The notes under the pieces are model-generated. The model worked only from the letters and a program-made list of their open reading frames with translations. It was not told the origin of the DNA and searched no databases. A stretch of DNA of 64,000 nucleotides from Bradyrhizobiaceae bacterium PARB1 (GTDB lineage Bacteria > Pseudomonadota > Alphaproteobacteria > Rhizobiales > Xanthobacteraceae): positions 141,876 to 205,875 of the forward strand of contig NKIY01000004.1 in assembly GCA_002256345.1 (NCBI GenBank), in the 5' to 3' direction. The position numbers were made by a program, and so were the translations under genes. The first letter of the stretch is position 1, and every line of letters begins with the position of its first letter. This document shows positions 35,687 to 46,360 of this stretch, in pieces.

Positions 35687-35920
35687 ATGATCGGCAATGT
35701 TCTCAAATGGACGTTCATCACATGTGCCGTGTGGATGCTTTGCATTGTCCTGTTCTCGGTCTTCCATCCCGCCGTCGGACTAACGGTGATCGTGATCACG
35801 ATCGGATTATTCGTTCGGGAAAAATGGCAGCAGATGCGGCGCATCGACGACAAACGACGCGAACGAAAAGCCATCATGCGCGAACGCACCACCATAGGGA
35901 AACTTGGACAGCAAGAGTGA
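35687..35920 (+). CDS. Small membrane protein (unknown)
   Basis: This frame of 77 codons encodes 'MIGNVLKWTFITCAVWMLCIVLF' and 'VGLTVIVITIGLFV' as two close membrane helices, then a strongly basic tail ('RRIDDKRRERKAIMRERTT'). It starts 27 bases after the SDR stop. The helix-then-charged-tail layout looks like a real small membrane protein. I do not recognise a family, and ATG 35669 is an alternative start. Confidence 0.5.
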   Translation: MIGNVLKWTFITCAVWMLCIVLFSVFHPAVGLTVIVITIGLFVREKWQQMRRIDDKRRERKAIMRERTTIGKLGQQE

Positions 35921-36118
35921 CCGCAGGTCCGCTGCCCCTGCTGACGAGCGCCACTTCCGCCTTGCCGCCACTTTGACCGCAGGCGCTACTGTGACGACCA
36001 AGCCTTGGGCATTACGGCAACTGCACTTCGGTGACTAGTTTTTATGCAGATACTCATCCGCGACTTAACTGTCTGAATTAAAACGCCTTGTATTTTCAGC
36101 CTGAAGCCATCTCTCCGT

Positions 36119-36128
36119 TTGTACACAA
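36119..36128. promoter_or_regulatory. Candidate operator TTGT-AC-ACAA before the cysteine hydrolase operon
   Basis: TTGTACACAA is a nearly perfect inverted repeat about 60 bases before the operon's first gene, in an otherwise empty promoter region. The regulator is unknown; a GntR-type protein is a guess from similar operons. Confidence 0.3.
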
Positions 36129-36150
36129 TGGCATACACCTTGCTTCACAA

Positions 36151-36177
36151 CCCCTGAGCGGCACGCGCGCTCAGGGG
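36151..36177 (+). promoter_or_regulatory. 5'UTR hairpin next to the ribosome site of the cysteine hydrolase gene
   Basis: CCCCTGAGC and GCTCAGGGG are exact reverse complements around a 9-base loop and end 11 bases before the ATG at 36189. The stem touches the GAGATCGAGG ribosome-binding region. It has no T tract, so it is more likely a translation or stability element than a terminator. Confidence 0.5.
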
Positions 36178-36188
36178 AGATCGAGGCA

Positions 36189-36923
36189 ATGGCAGTCACG
36201 ACGGACACGACTTTAGTCGCAGCAGAGCCCGCTCCGATCGATGTGGACCTTACGTCCACCGCCCTCCTCATCATCGACATGCAGCGCGATTTCATGGAGC
36301 CCGGCGGCTTCGGTGAAACGCTGGGCAACGACGTCTCGCAGCTCGCCCGCGCAGTGGCGCCCATCGCTGCCTTGCTGGCGGCCGCGCGCGGCAACGGAAT
36401 GACGGTGATCCACACCCGCGAAGGACATCTGCCAGACCTGTCCGATGCCCCGCCCGCCAAGATCGAACGCGGCGCGCCGTCGCTGCGCATCGGCGATCCC
36501 GGCCCGATGGGGCGCGTCCTCATTCGCGGCGAGGCTGGCCACGACATCATCCCCGAACTCTATCCGGTGGAAGGCGAGATCGTCATCGACAAGCCCGGCA
36601 AGGGCGCGTTCTACGCGACGACACTCGGCGCAGACCTCAAGGCGCGCGAGATCGACACGCTACTGGTCTGCGGCGTCACGACGGAAGTCTGCGTGAACAC
36701 CACCGTCCGCGAGGCCAACGACCGCGGCTATCGCTGCATCGTCATCGCCGATGGCTGCGCCTCCTACTTCCCTGAATTCCACGAGATGGGCCTGAAGATG
36801 ATCAAGGCCCAGGGCGGCATCTTCGGCTGGGTAACGGACAGTGCTGTCGTCATCGACGCGATCAACAATTCTGAAAGTGCAGTGGGGACGTTCAACAGGA
36901 TTGCAGCGGGAGCATCGCGATGA
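36189..36923 (+). CDS. Isochorismatase-like cysteine hydrolase, biuret amidohydrolase-like
   Basis: This 244-residue enzyme has the catalytic triad of the cysteine hydrolase family: Asp in '[10 protein letters not shown]' (about residue 30), Lys in '[11 protein letters not shown]' (about 136), and Cys168 in '[20 protein letters not shown]'. The block '[13 protein letters not shown]' and '[26 protein letters not shown]' resembles biuret amidohydrolase, which releases ammonia from biuret in triazine or urea-oligomer use. Exact substrate specificity is not proven by sequence. The next gene, a purine/pyrimidine-type permease, overlaps by four bases (ATGA), so import and hydrolysis of a small nitrogen compound fits. 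Confidence 0.85.
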   Translation: MAVTTDTTLVAAEPAPIDVDLTSTALLIIDMQRDFMEPGGFGETLGNDVSQLARAVAPIAALLAAARGNGMTVIHTREGHLPDLSDAPPAKIERGAPSLRIGDPGPMGRVLIRGEAGHDIIPELYPVEGEIVIDKPGKGAFYATTLGADLKAREIDTLLVCGVTTEVCVNTTVREANDRGYRCIVIADGCASYFPEFHEMGLKMIKAQGGIFGWVTDSAVVIDAINNSESAVGTFNRIAAGASR

Positions 36924-38548
36924 GCACAAGCGTGGGAACTGCAAGAGCATCTGACTTCAAACCGGCACTGTGGACACCGGGCGACTGGAATGCGCTGTTC
37001 GGCTTCGGCACCAACATTCTCGTCAATATGCTGGTGCTGACCGGCCTGCTGCGCTTCGTGCTGAAGATGCCGGACAGTCTCGTGTTCGGCCGCATCCTGC
37101 CGGCGCTCGGCCTGATGATGTGCCTCTCGACACTGTATTATGCGTATCTCGCTTATCGCCTCGCACAGAAGACCGGCCGCAACGATGTCTGCGCACTGCC
37201 GTCGGGCGTCAGCGTGCCGCACATGTTCATCGTCACCTTCGTGATCATGCTGCCGATCACCATCAAGACCGGCGATCCGCTGAAGGGCTGGTCTGCCGGC
37301 CTCGTCTGGGTGTTCTTCCAGAGCTTCATCCTGATGATCGGCGGCTTCATCGCGCCGTATATCCGCAAGATCACGCCGCGCGCGGCACTGCTCGGAACGC
37401 TCGCTGGCGTCTCGGTCACCTTCATCTCCATGCGGCCGGCGCTGGAAATGTATATGACGCCGCAGATCGGCCTCGTCTGTTTCGCCATCATCATGCTGAG
37501 CTGGTTCGGCGGCGTCACTTACTTTCGCAATCTCCCGGCCGGCCTGATCGCCATCGCCGTGGGCATGATCATCGCCTGGGGCTCGAACCTGTTCGGTGTC
37601 GGCATTGGCGGGCTGAGCGTGAAGGGCTTCAGTGATGCCTTCGCCAATTTCGGCTTCTCGGTGCCGATCCCGGCCTTCAACTATGTGTTCTCGGGCTTCG
37701 AATTCCTCGGCATCATCCTCGTCACGGCGATCCCGTTCGGCATCTACGATCTCGTCGAGGCCATGGACAATGTGGAGTCGGCCGAAGCGGCAGGCGACGA
37801 CTATCCGACCACGCGCGTGCTGACCGCCGATGGCGTCGTGTCATTGATCGGCTGCCTGATGGGCAACCCGTTCATCAACGCCGTCTATATCGGCCATCCC
37901 GGCTGGAAGGCGATGGGCGGCCGCATCGGCTATTCCGCCGCGACCGGCCTGATGGTGGTGGCGCTCTCGTGGTTCGGGCTCATCGCGGTGCTGCTGGCGC
38001 TGGTACCCGTGGTCGCGATCTCGCCGATCCTGCTCTATATCGGCATGCTGATCGGTGCACAGGCGTTCCAGACTACGCCGCTGAAACATGCCCCGGCCAT
38101 CGTGCTCGCCTTCACGCCGCATCTCGCCGCCTGGGGTAAATTGCAGATCGACACGATGCTGGGCGCCACCGTCACCGCAGCTCAGGCGGCGGGCCTCGCA
38201 GCGGACAAGGTCGGCGAGGTGAAGGCGGCAGCGATTGCGTCCCTGCCGCAGCAGGGCGTGCTGTATCACGGACTCGAGGTGATGGGCGGCGGCTCGATCC
38301 TCGGCGGCCTCGTGCTCGGGGCGATCGGCGTGTTCATCATCGACCGCGAGTTCTCGAAAGCTGCAGCCTTCGCGCTGGCCGGCGCCGTCATGACCTGGTT
38401 CGGCTTCATGCATGGCGAAGCCGTCGGCTTCGGCGTCACGCCGGGAGTCGCATTGGCCTATGCGGTGGTGGCAGCCGGGCTGTTCGCGGCGGGGAAGTTT
38501 GGCGTACCGCAGATGACGGCGGAGCCGGTGGCCGTGCCGGCGGAATAA
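36920..38548 (+). CDS. NCS2-type permease (xanthine/uracil/AzgA-like)
   Basis: This 542-residue inner-membrane transporter has about fourteen hydrophobic segments, with '[15 protein letters not shown]' near residue 90, '[33 protein letters not shown]' near 275, and '[32 protein letters not shown]'. These are AzgA/NCS2-like, where the DxxEAMDN... segment forms the substrate site. It overlaps the cysteine hydrolase gene by four bases. A uracil-like, cyanurate-like or biuret-like solute is plausible from context, but not determined. Confidence 0.85.
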   Translation: MSTSVGTARASDFKPALWTPGDWNALFGFGTNILVNMLVLTGLLRFVLKMPDSLVFGRILPALGLMMCLSTLYYAYLAYRLAQKTGRNDVCALPSGVSVPHMFIVTFVIMLPITIKTGDPLKGWSAGLVWVFFQSFILMIGGFIAPYIRKITPRAALLGTLAGVSVTFISMRPALEMYMTPQIGLVCFAIIMLSWFGGVTYFRNLPAGLIAIAVGMIIAWGSNLFGVGIGGLSVKGFSDAFANFGFSVPIPAFNYVFSGFEFLGIILVTAIPFGIYDLVEAMDNVESAEAAGDDYPTTRVLTADGVVSLIGCLMGNPFINAVYIGHPGWKAMGGRIGYSAATGLMVVALSWFGLIAVLLALVPVVAISPILLYIGMLIGAQAFQTTPLKHAPAIVLAFTPHLAAWGKLQIDTMLGATVTAAQAAGLAADKVGEVKAAAIASLPQQGVLYHGLEVMGGGSILGGLVLGAIGVFIIDREFSKAAAFALAGAVMTWFGFMHGEAVGFGVTPGVALAYAVVAAGLFAAGKFGVPQMTAEPVAVPAE

Positions 38549-38553
38549 AGAAA

Positions 38554-38576
38554 ATGCCCGGCGCTGGGCCGGGCAT
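38554..38576 (-). terminator. Terminator hairpin between the permease and chemoreceptor genes
   Basis: ATGCCCGGC-GCTGG-GCCGGGCAT is a perfect stem. Read on the minus strand it is followed by TTTTCTTTATT, so it ends the chemoreceptor transcript. On the plus strand no T tract follows. Confidence 0.75.
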
Positions 38577-38602
38577 GATCAGCGGCGAATGATCGGGAGG
38601 CG

Positions 38603-40648
38603 TTACGCAGCCCGGATGTTTTCCATGAAACGATCGAGTTCGGCGCGCAGGCGGGTGCTTTCCGCCGACAGGGTCTGCGCCGAGTTCAGCACCTGACCCG
38701 ACGCTGCGCCGGTCTCCGACGCACCGCGATTGACCTCGGTGATGTTGCCGGCGACCTGCTGCGTGCCATGGGCGACGCGCTGGACATTCTGCGCGATCTC
38801 GCGCGTGGCGGCGCCCTGCTGCTCGACGGCGCTGGCGATCTCCGAGGCGATGCCCGAGATTTCGCCGATGGTGTTGCCGATCTGCTTGATTGCCGCAACC
38901 GACTCTTGTGTCGCATTCTGCATGCCGGCGATCTGCGTCGAGATTTCCTCGGTCGCCTTGGCGGTCTGGCTGGCCAGCGACTTCACTTCCGACGCGACGA
39001 CCGCGAAGCCGCGGCCGGCATCGCCCGCACGCGCCGCCTCGATGGTGGCGTTGAGCGCGAGAAGATTGGTCTGCTCGGCAATCGCGGTGATGAGGTCGAC
39101 GACATCGCCGATGCGCTGGGCGGCGCGGGAGAGCTCGCCGATGCGGGAGTCGGTCAGGCGGGCCTGCTCCACCGCGGAGTCGGCGATGCGGCTGGAATTC
39201 TGCACCTGGCGACCGATCTCGTTGACCGAGAGCGACAATTCTTCGGTCGCTGTCGCCACCGACTGCATGTTGGACGAGGCTTCATCCGAGGTCGCTGCAG
39301 CCTGACCGGAAAGTTGCTCGGTGGTCTCGGCGGTGCGGGTCAGCGTATTGGCGGCGCTTTCGAGCTGGCCCGAAGACACCGAGACGCTCGACACGATCGA
39401 GCCGACAGCGGATTCGAACTGGTCGGCAAAGCGGATCAATTCGCCGCGGCGCAGCTGATCGGCCGCGCGGTTCTGTTCTTCCTGGGCGGCGGCATCACGT
39501 TCGGCCTTTGCCACAGCCTGCACCTTGAACTCTTCCACGGCGCCCGCCATGTCGCCGAGTTCGTCGCGGCGGCCGAGGCCCGGCAGCACCACGTCGAAAT
39601 CGCCGGCGGCAAGCTTGCGCATCGCGGCGCACATTTCGGTCATCGGCTTGGCAATGCCGCGGCCGAGCAGCATGGCGAGCACGGCGCCGATCACGAAACC
39701 GCCGATGCCGAGAATGATGACGAGCTGCTTGGTGTCGGTCACTGTCTTGTCGGATTCGGTTTCCATCCGGTGCTGTTCGGACAGCATGTCGGCTTTCATC
39801 TCTGCCGAGAGCTTGGTGATCGCCGCAGCGCTCTCCGACATCTCCTTGGCGAGGCCATCGACCTTCTTGGTGTTCTCGACGAACTTCACGAAAGCGTCCG
39901 CATAGACCTTGGTCTCGGCGACGATCTCCTTCACCTTGGCGGTGATCTTGTCGTCATTGGCATAGACGGTGGCGAACTGGTTCTGCAGGAACTTGATGCG
40001 CGCCTGGGCTGCGTTCGAGGTCTTGTCCTCGGCCTTGCCGATATAGGTGTTCACCAGCGAGGTCGCGGTGATGAACTGCGTGGTGATTTCCTTCACCTGA
40101 TCCTGCACCGTCGCCATGCCGGCCATGATGGCGGTGTCGCCGAGATCGTCGATCTTGTTGCGCAGCATCAGGCTGGTGCGCGAGAGCTGGTTCGCCGCGA
40201 TCTGGTCATTCTCGCTCTTCACCGCGAGAATGTCGGCGAAGATCTTGGTGAAGGTGGTGAACTCGCGCGACAGGCGGGTGATCTTGTCGAGGCGCGCCGA
40301 ATCCGTCGCGGCCTTCATCGACTGGTCGATCGCATCCTTCAGCGCGCCTTCGGCCGCCTTCGCGGCCTTGGCGTCGGCTTCGGAGCTTGTCAGCACGTAA
40401 TAGCGCGCCAGCGCCTGATAGGAGGTGAGTTCGCGATCGATGTTACGGGCAAGACCCGATTCTGCAACGGTGGTGCGATAGGAGACGACGCCAGTGGCGA
40501 TGCGCTCGAAGCCGACATAGGCCATGCCCATGCTGACGGCGGAGATCAGCAGCACCGCGGCGAAGCCGAGCGTCACCTTGGCGCGGAACCTGAGAGCAGG
40601 AAACTTCAGAGATCCAGACTTCTTCTGGACAAGCGTCGTCGTTGCCAC
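38603..40648 (-). CDS. Methyl-accepting chemotaxis protein
   Basis: This 681-residue receptor has an N-terminal helix ('[23 protein letters not shown]'), a periplasmic helical bundle with no recognised ligand motif, a second helix near residue 305 ('[20 protein letters not shown]') and a HAMP linker. The signalling domain carries the invariant tip '[31 protein letters not shown]' (about residues 535-565). It would signal to CheA/CheW and be adapted by CheR/CheB. The ligand is unknown; no che genes are nearby. Confidence 0.94.
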   Translation of the reverse strand: MATTTLVQKKSGSLKFPALRFRAKVTLGFAAVLLISAVSMGMAYVGFERIATGVVSYRTTVAESGLARNIDRELTSYQALARYYVLTSSEADAKAAKAAEGALKDAIDQSMKAATDSARLDKITRLSREFTTFTKIFADILAVKSENDQIAANQLSRTSLMLRNKIDDLGDTAIMAGMATVQDQVKEITTQFITATSLVNTYIGKAEDKTSNAAQARIKFLQNQFATVYANDDKITAKVKEIVAETKVYADAFVKFVENTKKVDGLAKEMSESAAAITKLSAEMKADMLSEQHRMETESDKTVTDTKQLVIILGIGGFVIGAVLAMLLGRGIAKPMTEMCAAMRKLAAGDFDVVLPGLGRRDELGDMAGAVEEFKVQAVAKAERDAAAQEEQNRAADQLRRGELIRFADQFESAVGSIVSSVSVSSGQLESAANTLTRTAETTEQLSGQAAATSDEASSNMQSVATATEELSLSVNEIGRQVQNSSRIADSAVEQARLTDSRIGELSRAAQRIGDVVDLITAIAEQTNLLALNATIEAARAGDAGRGFAVVASEVKSLASQTAKATEEISTQIAGMQNATQESVAAIKQIGNTIGEISGIASEIASAVEQQGAATREIAQNVQRVAHGTQQVAGNITEVNRGASETGAASGQVLNSAQTLSAESTRLRAELDRFMENIRAA

Positions 40649-40840
40649 TTTGGCCCCCGTTTCTCACCCGCAACACGTGATCTCCCGGCGCAGCCTGCAC
40701 CCGGAGCGAGTGCCTAAATCTACGGCGGATAAGCTAAGAGCGAGTAAACGGTTACCGGAGGCTCTGGAGGTTGTACGGTTAGCAGGCAGGCCTGAGGCAG
40801 TATGTCGCCGCCCGGTTCGACCGGACGAACCAGAAACAGC

Positions 40841-40923
40841 TCGTCATCCCCGGGTCCCGGGGATCCAGCTTTGCCGCAGGACCAAGGAAGATGGATGGCC
40901 GGGACAAGCCCGGCCATCACGTG
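40841..40923. repeat. Dispersed palindromic element (CGTCATCCCCGGG...GGCCATCACG)
   Basis: The left arm TCGTCATCCCCGGGTCCCGG and the right arm GCCGGGACAAGCCCGGCCAT form imperfect inverted repeats around a short centre. It is a degenerate relative of the GTCATCCC family. It sits between the chemoreceptor and the CoA-transferase genes. Confidence 0.6.
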
Positions 40924-40938
40924 GTGAAAGTGCGCGTA

Positions 40939-41628
40939 TTACGCCGCGATCGCCGGCGGGTTGAGCGCCTGCCAGTCATTGGCGAGCTGCAGCTTCGGCT
41001 CGGTCAGCTCCTGCAGCTTCTCGAGCGTCATGCCCTCGACCATCTCGCGCACGAACAGACCCTGCGGGGTCACGTCGATCACGGCCAGGTTGGTGTAGAT
41101 GCGCTTGACGCAGCCCGGCGCCGTCAGCGGCAGGCGGCACTTCTTGAGGATGCGCGGCTTACCACCCTTGTCGGTGTGATCCATGATCACCCGGATTTCC
41201 TTGGCGCCGACAGCCAGATCCATCGCACCGCCAACGCCGGGCGGGAAGCTTGGGTCTTCCGTGGTCCAGTTGGCGAGGTCGCCCTCCTCCGACACCTCGA
41301 AGGCACCGAGCAGGCTGACATCGAGATGCTTGCCGCGGATCATCAGGAAGGCATCGGCATGATGCATGAACACGCCGCCCTTGATCAGGGTCGTGTAGTT
41401 CTTGCCGGCATCGATCAGGTTCTCATCTTCCGTACCCGGCTCCGGCTTCGGGCCGAGGCCGAGAATGCCGTTCTCGCTGTGGAAGATGATCTCGCGGCCA
41501 TCGGGCACATAGCTCGCCGCGCGCGTGGGCATGCCGATACCGAGATTGACGTAAGCGCCTTCCTGCAGGTCCTGCGCGGCGCGCCAGGCCATCTGGTCAC
41601 GGCTCAGCGGCTTGTATGCTGTGGTCAT
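40939..41628 (-). CDS. scoB: 3-oxoacid CoA-transferase subunit B
   Basis: This 229-residue beta subunit has the motif 'YVNLGIGMPTRAASYVPDG' (about residue 28) and the active-site glutamate segment 'FHSENGILGLGPKPE' (about 48). It transfers CoA between succinyl-CoA and acetoacetate, or 3-oxoadipate in the PcaIJ variant. Sequence alone does not separate ScoB from PcaJ. Its start overlaps the subunit A stop by four bases. The next genes on the other side are the cox operon. Confidence 0.9.
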   Translation of the reverse strand: MTTAYKPLSRDQMAWRAAQDLQEGAYVNLGIGMPTRAASYVPDGREIIFHSENGILGLGPKPEPGTEDENLIDAGKNYTTLIKGGVFMHHADAFLMIRGKHLDVSLLGAFEVSEEGDLANWTTEDPSFPPGVGGAMDLAVGAKEIRVIMDHTDKGGKPRILKKCRLPLTAPGCVKRIYTNLAVIDVTPQGLFVREMVEGMTLEKLQELTEPKLQLANDWQALNPPAIAA

Positions 41629-42296
41629 GCCTTCGCTCCTACAACTACGATGCGATCGATGAAGATGCTGGGCGTCACCACCGCTTCCGGATCCATGCTG
41701 CCGAGCTCGACCATTTCATCCACCTGCACGACGCTGAGGTCGGCAGCCATGGCCATGATCGGGTTAAAATTGCGGGCCGACTGGTTGTAGACGAGATTGC
41801 CCCAGCGATCCGCCTTCATGGCGCGCAGCAGTGCGATGTCGCCCTTCAGCGGCTTCTCCAACACATGCAGCACGCCGTCGATCTCGCGGGTCTCCTTGCC
41901 CTCGGCGAGCTTGGTATGCGCGGTCACCGGCGAGAAGAAGCCGCCGAGCCCGGCCGCATGGCAATGCATGCGCTCGCTGATGATGCCCTGCGGGACGAGT
42001 TCGAGTTCCAGCGTCTTGTTGCGATAGGCATTGAGGAACGCGCTGTAGTCGCCCGAACGCGGATAGGAGCAGATCACCTTGCTGACGCGACCGGAATTGA
42101 TCAGACGGGCGAGGCCGACATCGCCATTGCCGGCATTGTTATGGACGATGGTGAGATTGGTCGCGCCCTGATCGTGCAGCGCCTCCAGGAGATCATCTGC
42201 AATCCCGACGGTGCCGAAACCGGCCACCAGAACGGTCGCCCCGTCCTTCACCCCAGCCACGGCATCGGCCAGGCTGGCTACGCGCTTATCGATCAC
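41625..42296 (-). CDS. scoA: 3-oxoacid CoA-transferase subunit A
   Basis: This 223-residue alpha subunit opens 'VASLADAVAGVKDGATVLVAGFGTVGIADDLLEAL', then 'NLTIVHNNAGNGDVGLARL', both typical of ScoA/PcaI. With subunit B it activates ketone bodies or 3-oxoadipate as CoA esters. It is divergent from coxS, with a 316-base gap that holds a palindromic element. Confidence 0.9.
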   Translation of the reverse strand: MIDKRVASLADAVAGVKDGATVLVAGFGTVGIADDLLEALHDQGATNLTIVHNNAGNGDVGLARLINSGRVSKVICSYPRSGDYSAFLNAYRNKTLELELVPQGIISERMHCHAAGLGGFFSPVTAHTKLAEGKETREIDGVLHVLEKPLKGDIALLRAMKADRWGNLVYNQSARNFNPIMAMAADLSVVQVDEMVELGSMDPEAVVTPSIFIDRIVVVGAKA

Positions 42297-42410
42297 TCCC
42301 GAAAACTCCTTGGTACGGAATTGCTATGGCCGCCAACGGTTTGCGGCGTGTCGCGGCGATATAGAGCATCGCGGGGAAGGAAGGTGAAGGCACAAATTTG
42401 CAGGGTGGAT

Positions 42411-42532
42411 CGTCGTCCCGGCGAACGCCGGGACCCATAGCCTCCGACTGCGTGACTGAAACACGGCGTGGCGGACACCACATCGCCCAAAGTCTTCGGT
42501 GTGTATGGGCCCCGGCGTTCGCCGGGGCGACA
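42411..42532. repeat. Dispersed palindromic element (CGTCGTCCCGGCGAACGCCG type)
   Basis: The left arm CGTCGTCCCGGCGAACGCCG, inner ACCCATAG and CTATGG-like arms, and the right arm CCCCGGCGTTCGCCGGGGCGAC form nested inverted repeats. It is a relative of the family at 46361-46481, which has the same CCGGCGTTCGCCGGG core. Confidence 0.7.
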
Positions 42533-42572
42533 TGCCACCAAATTCCCAGTTGCAATCGCCCGACCTCGCGCT

Positions 42573-42582
42573 TCTAATTAGA
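42573..42582. promoter_or_regulatory. Palindrome TCTAATTAGA upstream of coxS
   Basis: TCTAATTAGA is a perfect 10-base palindrome in an AT-rich patch about 30 bases before the coxS start. It could be an operator or part of the promoter. Regulator unknown. Confidence 0.3.
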
Positions 42583-42612
42583 CCAATTAAAAATTCATCG
42601 GGAGGTCTGCAC

Positions 42613-43098
<486 letters not shown>

Positions 43099-43187
43099 GC
43101 TGCAGCGATATCGACTGAGCTAAAGCCGACCGCGCGTTTTGATGAAAACCGCGGAGTTTCATATCTCCGGCAGGGAGGGCCCCACAG

Positions 43188-45542
43188 ATGGGCGTTGAAG
43201 GCATCGGCGCACGCGTTGCGCGCAAGGAAGACAAGCGATTCATTACCGGCCGCGGCCGCTATGTCGACGACGTCAAGGTTGTCGGTCTCACCCACGCCCA
43301 TTTCATCCGCAGTCCCCACGCCCACGCCAAGGTGAAGAGCATCGACGCATCCGCGGCGAAGGACATGCCCGGAGTCGTGGACGTGCTCACCGGGCAGCAG
43401 CTTGTCGACGACAAGATCGGCAATCTGATCTGCGGCTGGGCCATCACCTCGAAGGACGGCTCGCCGATGAAGATGGGCGCATGGCCGGCGATGGCGCCGG
43501 ACACGGTGCGCTTCGTCGGACAGGCAGTGGCCGTGGTCATTGCAGAAACGAAGAATCAAGCGAAGGACGCGGCCGAAGCCGTCGTCGTGGAGTATGAAGA
43601 ACTCCCCGCCGTCAGCAGCATGACCGCCGCCATCGCAAAAGGCGCCCCGCAGCTGCATCCGGAAGCGCCGGGCAATGTGGTCTATGACTGGTCAATCGGC
43701 GACGAGAAAGCGACCAATGATGCTTTTGCAAAAGCTGCGAATGTCGTCTCGCTCGAACTGACCAACAATCGCCTCGTGCCGAATGCGATGGAGCCGCGCG
43801 CGGCCGTCGCGGAATATGACCCCGCTGAGGAACACTTCACGCTTTATACGACATCGCAGAATCCGCATGTGGCGCGGCTCGTATTGTCCGCTTTCTACAA
43901 TGTCGCGCAGGAGCATAAGCTGCGTGTGATCGCGCCCGATGTCGGCGGCGGCTTCGGCTCAAAGATCTTCATCTATCCCGAAGAGATGGTGGCACTCTGG
44001 GCCTCGAAGAAGGTCGAGCGCCCGGTGAAATGGACCGGCGATCGCTCGGAAGCCTTCCTCACCGACGCCCATGGCCGCGATCACATGTCACGCGCGGAAA
44101 TGGCCTTCGACGCCAACAACAAGATTTTGGGCCTGCGGGTGAAGACCCACGCCAATTTCGGCGCCTATATGTCGCTGTTCTCATCCTCGGTGCCGACCTA
44201 TCTCTACGCCACGCTACTGTCGGGCCAGTACAACATCCCGCAGATCTATGCGGAGGTGATGGGCGTCTACACCAACACCACGCCGGTGGATGCCTATCGC
44301 GGTGCCGGACGTCCGGAAGCGAGCTATCTGCTCGAGCGGCTGATGGAGACATCGGCGCGGCAGTTGAAGGTCGATCCGGCCGAGCTGCGACGGACCAACT
44401 TCATCACCCAGTTCCCGCACCAGACGCCGGTGATCATGGCCTATGACATCGGCGATTTCGGCGCAGCCTTGGACAAGGCGCTGGAAGCGATCGACTACAA
44501 GGGCTTCCCGGCGCGCAAGGCGAAATCGAAAGCCAATGGCAAGCTGCGCGGCCTCGGCTTCTCCTGCTACATCGAAGCCTGCGGCATCGCGCCATCAAAA
44601 GCCGTCGGTTCGCTCGGCGCCGGTGTCGGCCTGTGGGAATCCGCAGAGGTGCGCGTCAACCCTGTCGGCACCATCGAAATCCTGACCGGCTCGCACAGCC
44701 ACGGTCAGGGCCACGAGACGACCTTCGCGCAACTCGTTGCTGATCGGCTTGGCATCTCCATCGATCAGGTCTCGATCGTCCATGGCGATACCGACAAGGT
44801 ACAGTTCGGCATGGGCACCTACGGCTCACGCTCCGGTGCGGTCGGCATGAGCGCCATCTTCAAGGCGATGGAGAAGATGGAAGCCAAGGCGAAGAAGATC
44901 GCCGCACATCAGCTTGAAGCCTCCGAAGGCGACATCGTCATCGAGAATGGCGAGTTCAAGGTCGCAGGCACCGACAAGTCCATCGCGCTGCCGATGGTCG
45001 CGCTCGCCGCTTACACCGCGCATAACCTTCCCGATGGCATGGAGCCCGGCCTGAAGGAAACGGCCTTCTACGATCCCACCAACTTTACTTTCCCGGCGGG
45101 CACTTACATCTGCGAGGTCGAGGTCGATCCCGGGACCGGCAAGGTCGAGATCCTGGACTTCGTCGCGGTGGACGACTTCGGCCGCCTCATCAATCCGATG
45201 ATTGTGGAAGGCCAGGTGCATGGCGGCATCGCGCAGGGTATCGGCCAGGCCATGCTGGAAAGCGCGGTCTATGACGACAACGGCCAGCCGGTGACGGCGT
45301 CCTTCATGGACTACGCGATGCCGCGTGCCGACGACGTGCCGTCGTTCAAGATCTCGCATTCGATCACGCTCTGCCCCGGCAATCCGCTCGGTATCAAGGG
45401 CTGCGGCGAAGCCGGCGCCATCGGCTCGTCGCCCGCAGTGATCAACGCGATCACCGACGCGCTCGGGCACAACAAGCTGGAAATGCCGGCGACGCCGGGA
45501 CGCGTGTGGGAAGCACTGCAATTGCAGCAGGCTGCTGAGTAA
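43188..45542 (+). CDS. coxL: Molybdopterin-binding large subunit, form II (BMS) CO dehydrogenase type
   Basis: This 784-residue molybdenum hydroxylase has the active-site loop AYRGAGR (residues 369-375) and the catalytic glutamate in 'GIKGCGEAGAIG' (Glu741). AYRGAGR marks form II (BMS) rather than the AYXCSFR loop of form I CO dehydrogenase, so the natural substrate may not be CO. An N-terminal 'VGRYVDDVKV'-like segment and the C-terminal 'GRLINPMIVEGQVHGGIAQGIGQA' are family-typical. It lies between coxS and coxM. Confidence 0.93.
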   Translation: MGVEGIGARVARKEDKRFITGRGRYVDDVKVVGLTHAHFIRSPHAHAKVKSIDASAAKDMPGVVDVLTGQQLVDDKIGNLICGWAITSKDGSPMKMGAWPAMAPDTVRFVGQAVAVVIAETKNQAKDAAEAVVVEYEELPAVSSMTAAIAKGAPQLHPEAPGNVVYDWSIGDEKATNDAFAKAANVVSLELTNNRLVPNAMEPRAAVAEYDPAEEHFTLYTTSQNPHVARLVLSAFYNVAQEHKLRVIAPDVGGGFGSKIFIYPEEMVALWASKKVERPVKWTGDRSEAFLTDAHGRDHMSRAEMAFDANNKILGLRVKTHANFGAYMSLFSSSVPTYLYATLLSGQYNIPQIYAEVMGVYTNTTPVDAYRGAGRPEASYLLERLMETSARQLKVDPAELRRTNFITQFPHQTPVIMAYDIGDFGAALDKALEAIDYKGFPARKAKSKANGKLRGLGFSCYIEACGIAPSKAVGSLGAGVGLWESAEVRVNPVGTIEILTGSHSHGQGHETTFAQLVADRLGISIDQVSIVHGDTDKVQFGMGTYGSRSGAVGMSAIFKAMEKMEAKAKKIAAHQLEASEGDIVIENGEFKVAGTDKSIALPMVALAAYTAHNLPDGMEPGLKETAFYDPTNFTFPAGTYICEVEVDPGTGKVEILDFVAVDDFGRLINPMIVEGQVHGGIAQGIGQAMLESAVYDDNGQPVTASFMDYAMPRADDVPSFKISHSITLCPGNPLGIKGCGEAGAIGSSPAVINAITDALGHNKLEMPATPGRVWEALQLQQAAE

Positions 45543-45553
45543 GGAGACGCATC

Positions 45554-46354
45554 ATGTATGAGACGACTTACCACCGCGCCGCCAGTGTCGATGAAGCCGC
45601 TGCGCTGCTGTCAAAGCATCCCGAAGCCAAGTTCCTCGCCGGCGGTCACACGCTGCTGCCGGTGATGAAACAGCGTCTCGCCGGGCCGAGCGACGTCATC
45701 GATATCGCCCGCATCAAGGATCTGATCGGCATCGAAGCGACATCCGATACGCTGATCATCAAGGCTGCGACGACCTATTACGACATCACCCAGAGCGCTG
45801 CCGCGAAGAAGGCGATTCCGGCCATCGTGCATCTGACCGAAGTGCTCGGCGACCCCGCCGTGCGCTATCGCGGCACCATCGGCGGCTCGCTCGCCAATAA
45901 CGACCCTGCCGCCGACTATCCCGCCGCCGTGCTTGCACTGAACGCGACGGTGAAGACCAACAAGCGCGACATCGCCGCGGCGGATTTCTTCAAGGGCTTG
46001 TTCTCAACGGCCCTTGCCGATGACGAAATCATCACCGCGGTCTCGTTTCCGATCCCTGCAAAGGCCGGTTACGCCAAGATGCGCCATCCTGCGTCACGCT
46101 TTGCGATGACGGGTGTGTTCGTGGCGCAAATGAAGAACGGCGAAGTCCGTGTCGCGGCTACCGGCGCAGCACAGGACGGCGTGATGCGTGTGCCGGCCAT
46201 CGAAGCTGCGCTGAAATCGAACTGGTCGGCCGGCGCGATCGACGGCGTGTCGATCTCCGCCGACGGCCTGATGGGCGACATCCACGGCTCCGCCGCCTAT
46301 CGCGCCAATCTCATCAAGGTGATGGCGCAAAGAGCGGTCGAAGCGGCGGGGTAA
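45554..46354 (+). CDS. coxM: FAD-binding medium subunit of molybdenum hydroxylase
   Basis: This 266-residue subunit has 'LAGGHTLLPVMKQRL' (about residue 29) and 'GTIGGSLANNDPAADYPAAVLAL' (about 105), the two FAD motifs AGGHS/LP and TIGGSLANNDP. It receives electrons from the iron-sulfur subunit and passes them to a quinone or another acceptor. The gene ends the S-L-M operon, the order typical of form II loci. No coxD/E/F/G maturation genes are next to it. Confidence 0.93.
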   Translation: MYETTYHRAASVDEAAALLSKHPEAKFLAGGHTLLPVMKQRLAGPSDVIDIARIKDLIGIEATSDTLIIKAATTYYDITQSAAAKKAIPAIVHLTEVLGDPAVRYRGTIGGSLANNDPAADYPAAVLALNATVKTNKRDIAAADFFKGLFSTALADDEIITAVSFPIPAKAGYAKMRHPASRFAMTGVFVAQMKNGEVRVAATGAAQDGVMRVPAIEAALKSNWSAGAIDGVSISADGLMGDIHGSAAYRANLIKVMAQRAVEAAG

Positions 46355-46360
46355 ACACCA

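Larger units (their letters stand above)
42297..42612. other. Divergent scoA/coxS intergenic region
   Basis: This 316-base gap contains a palindromic element (42411-42532) and an AT-rich stretch just before the coxS ribosome site with the palindrome TCTAATTAGA. No gene is seen. Confidence 0.6.

Noticed and set aside
38768-40717. 649-codon plus-strand frame opposite the chemoreceptor
   Set aside because: Antisense to a chemoreceptor with intact signalling motifs; the text is biased in G, L, R, H and unlike any domain.
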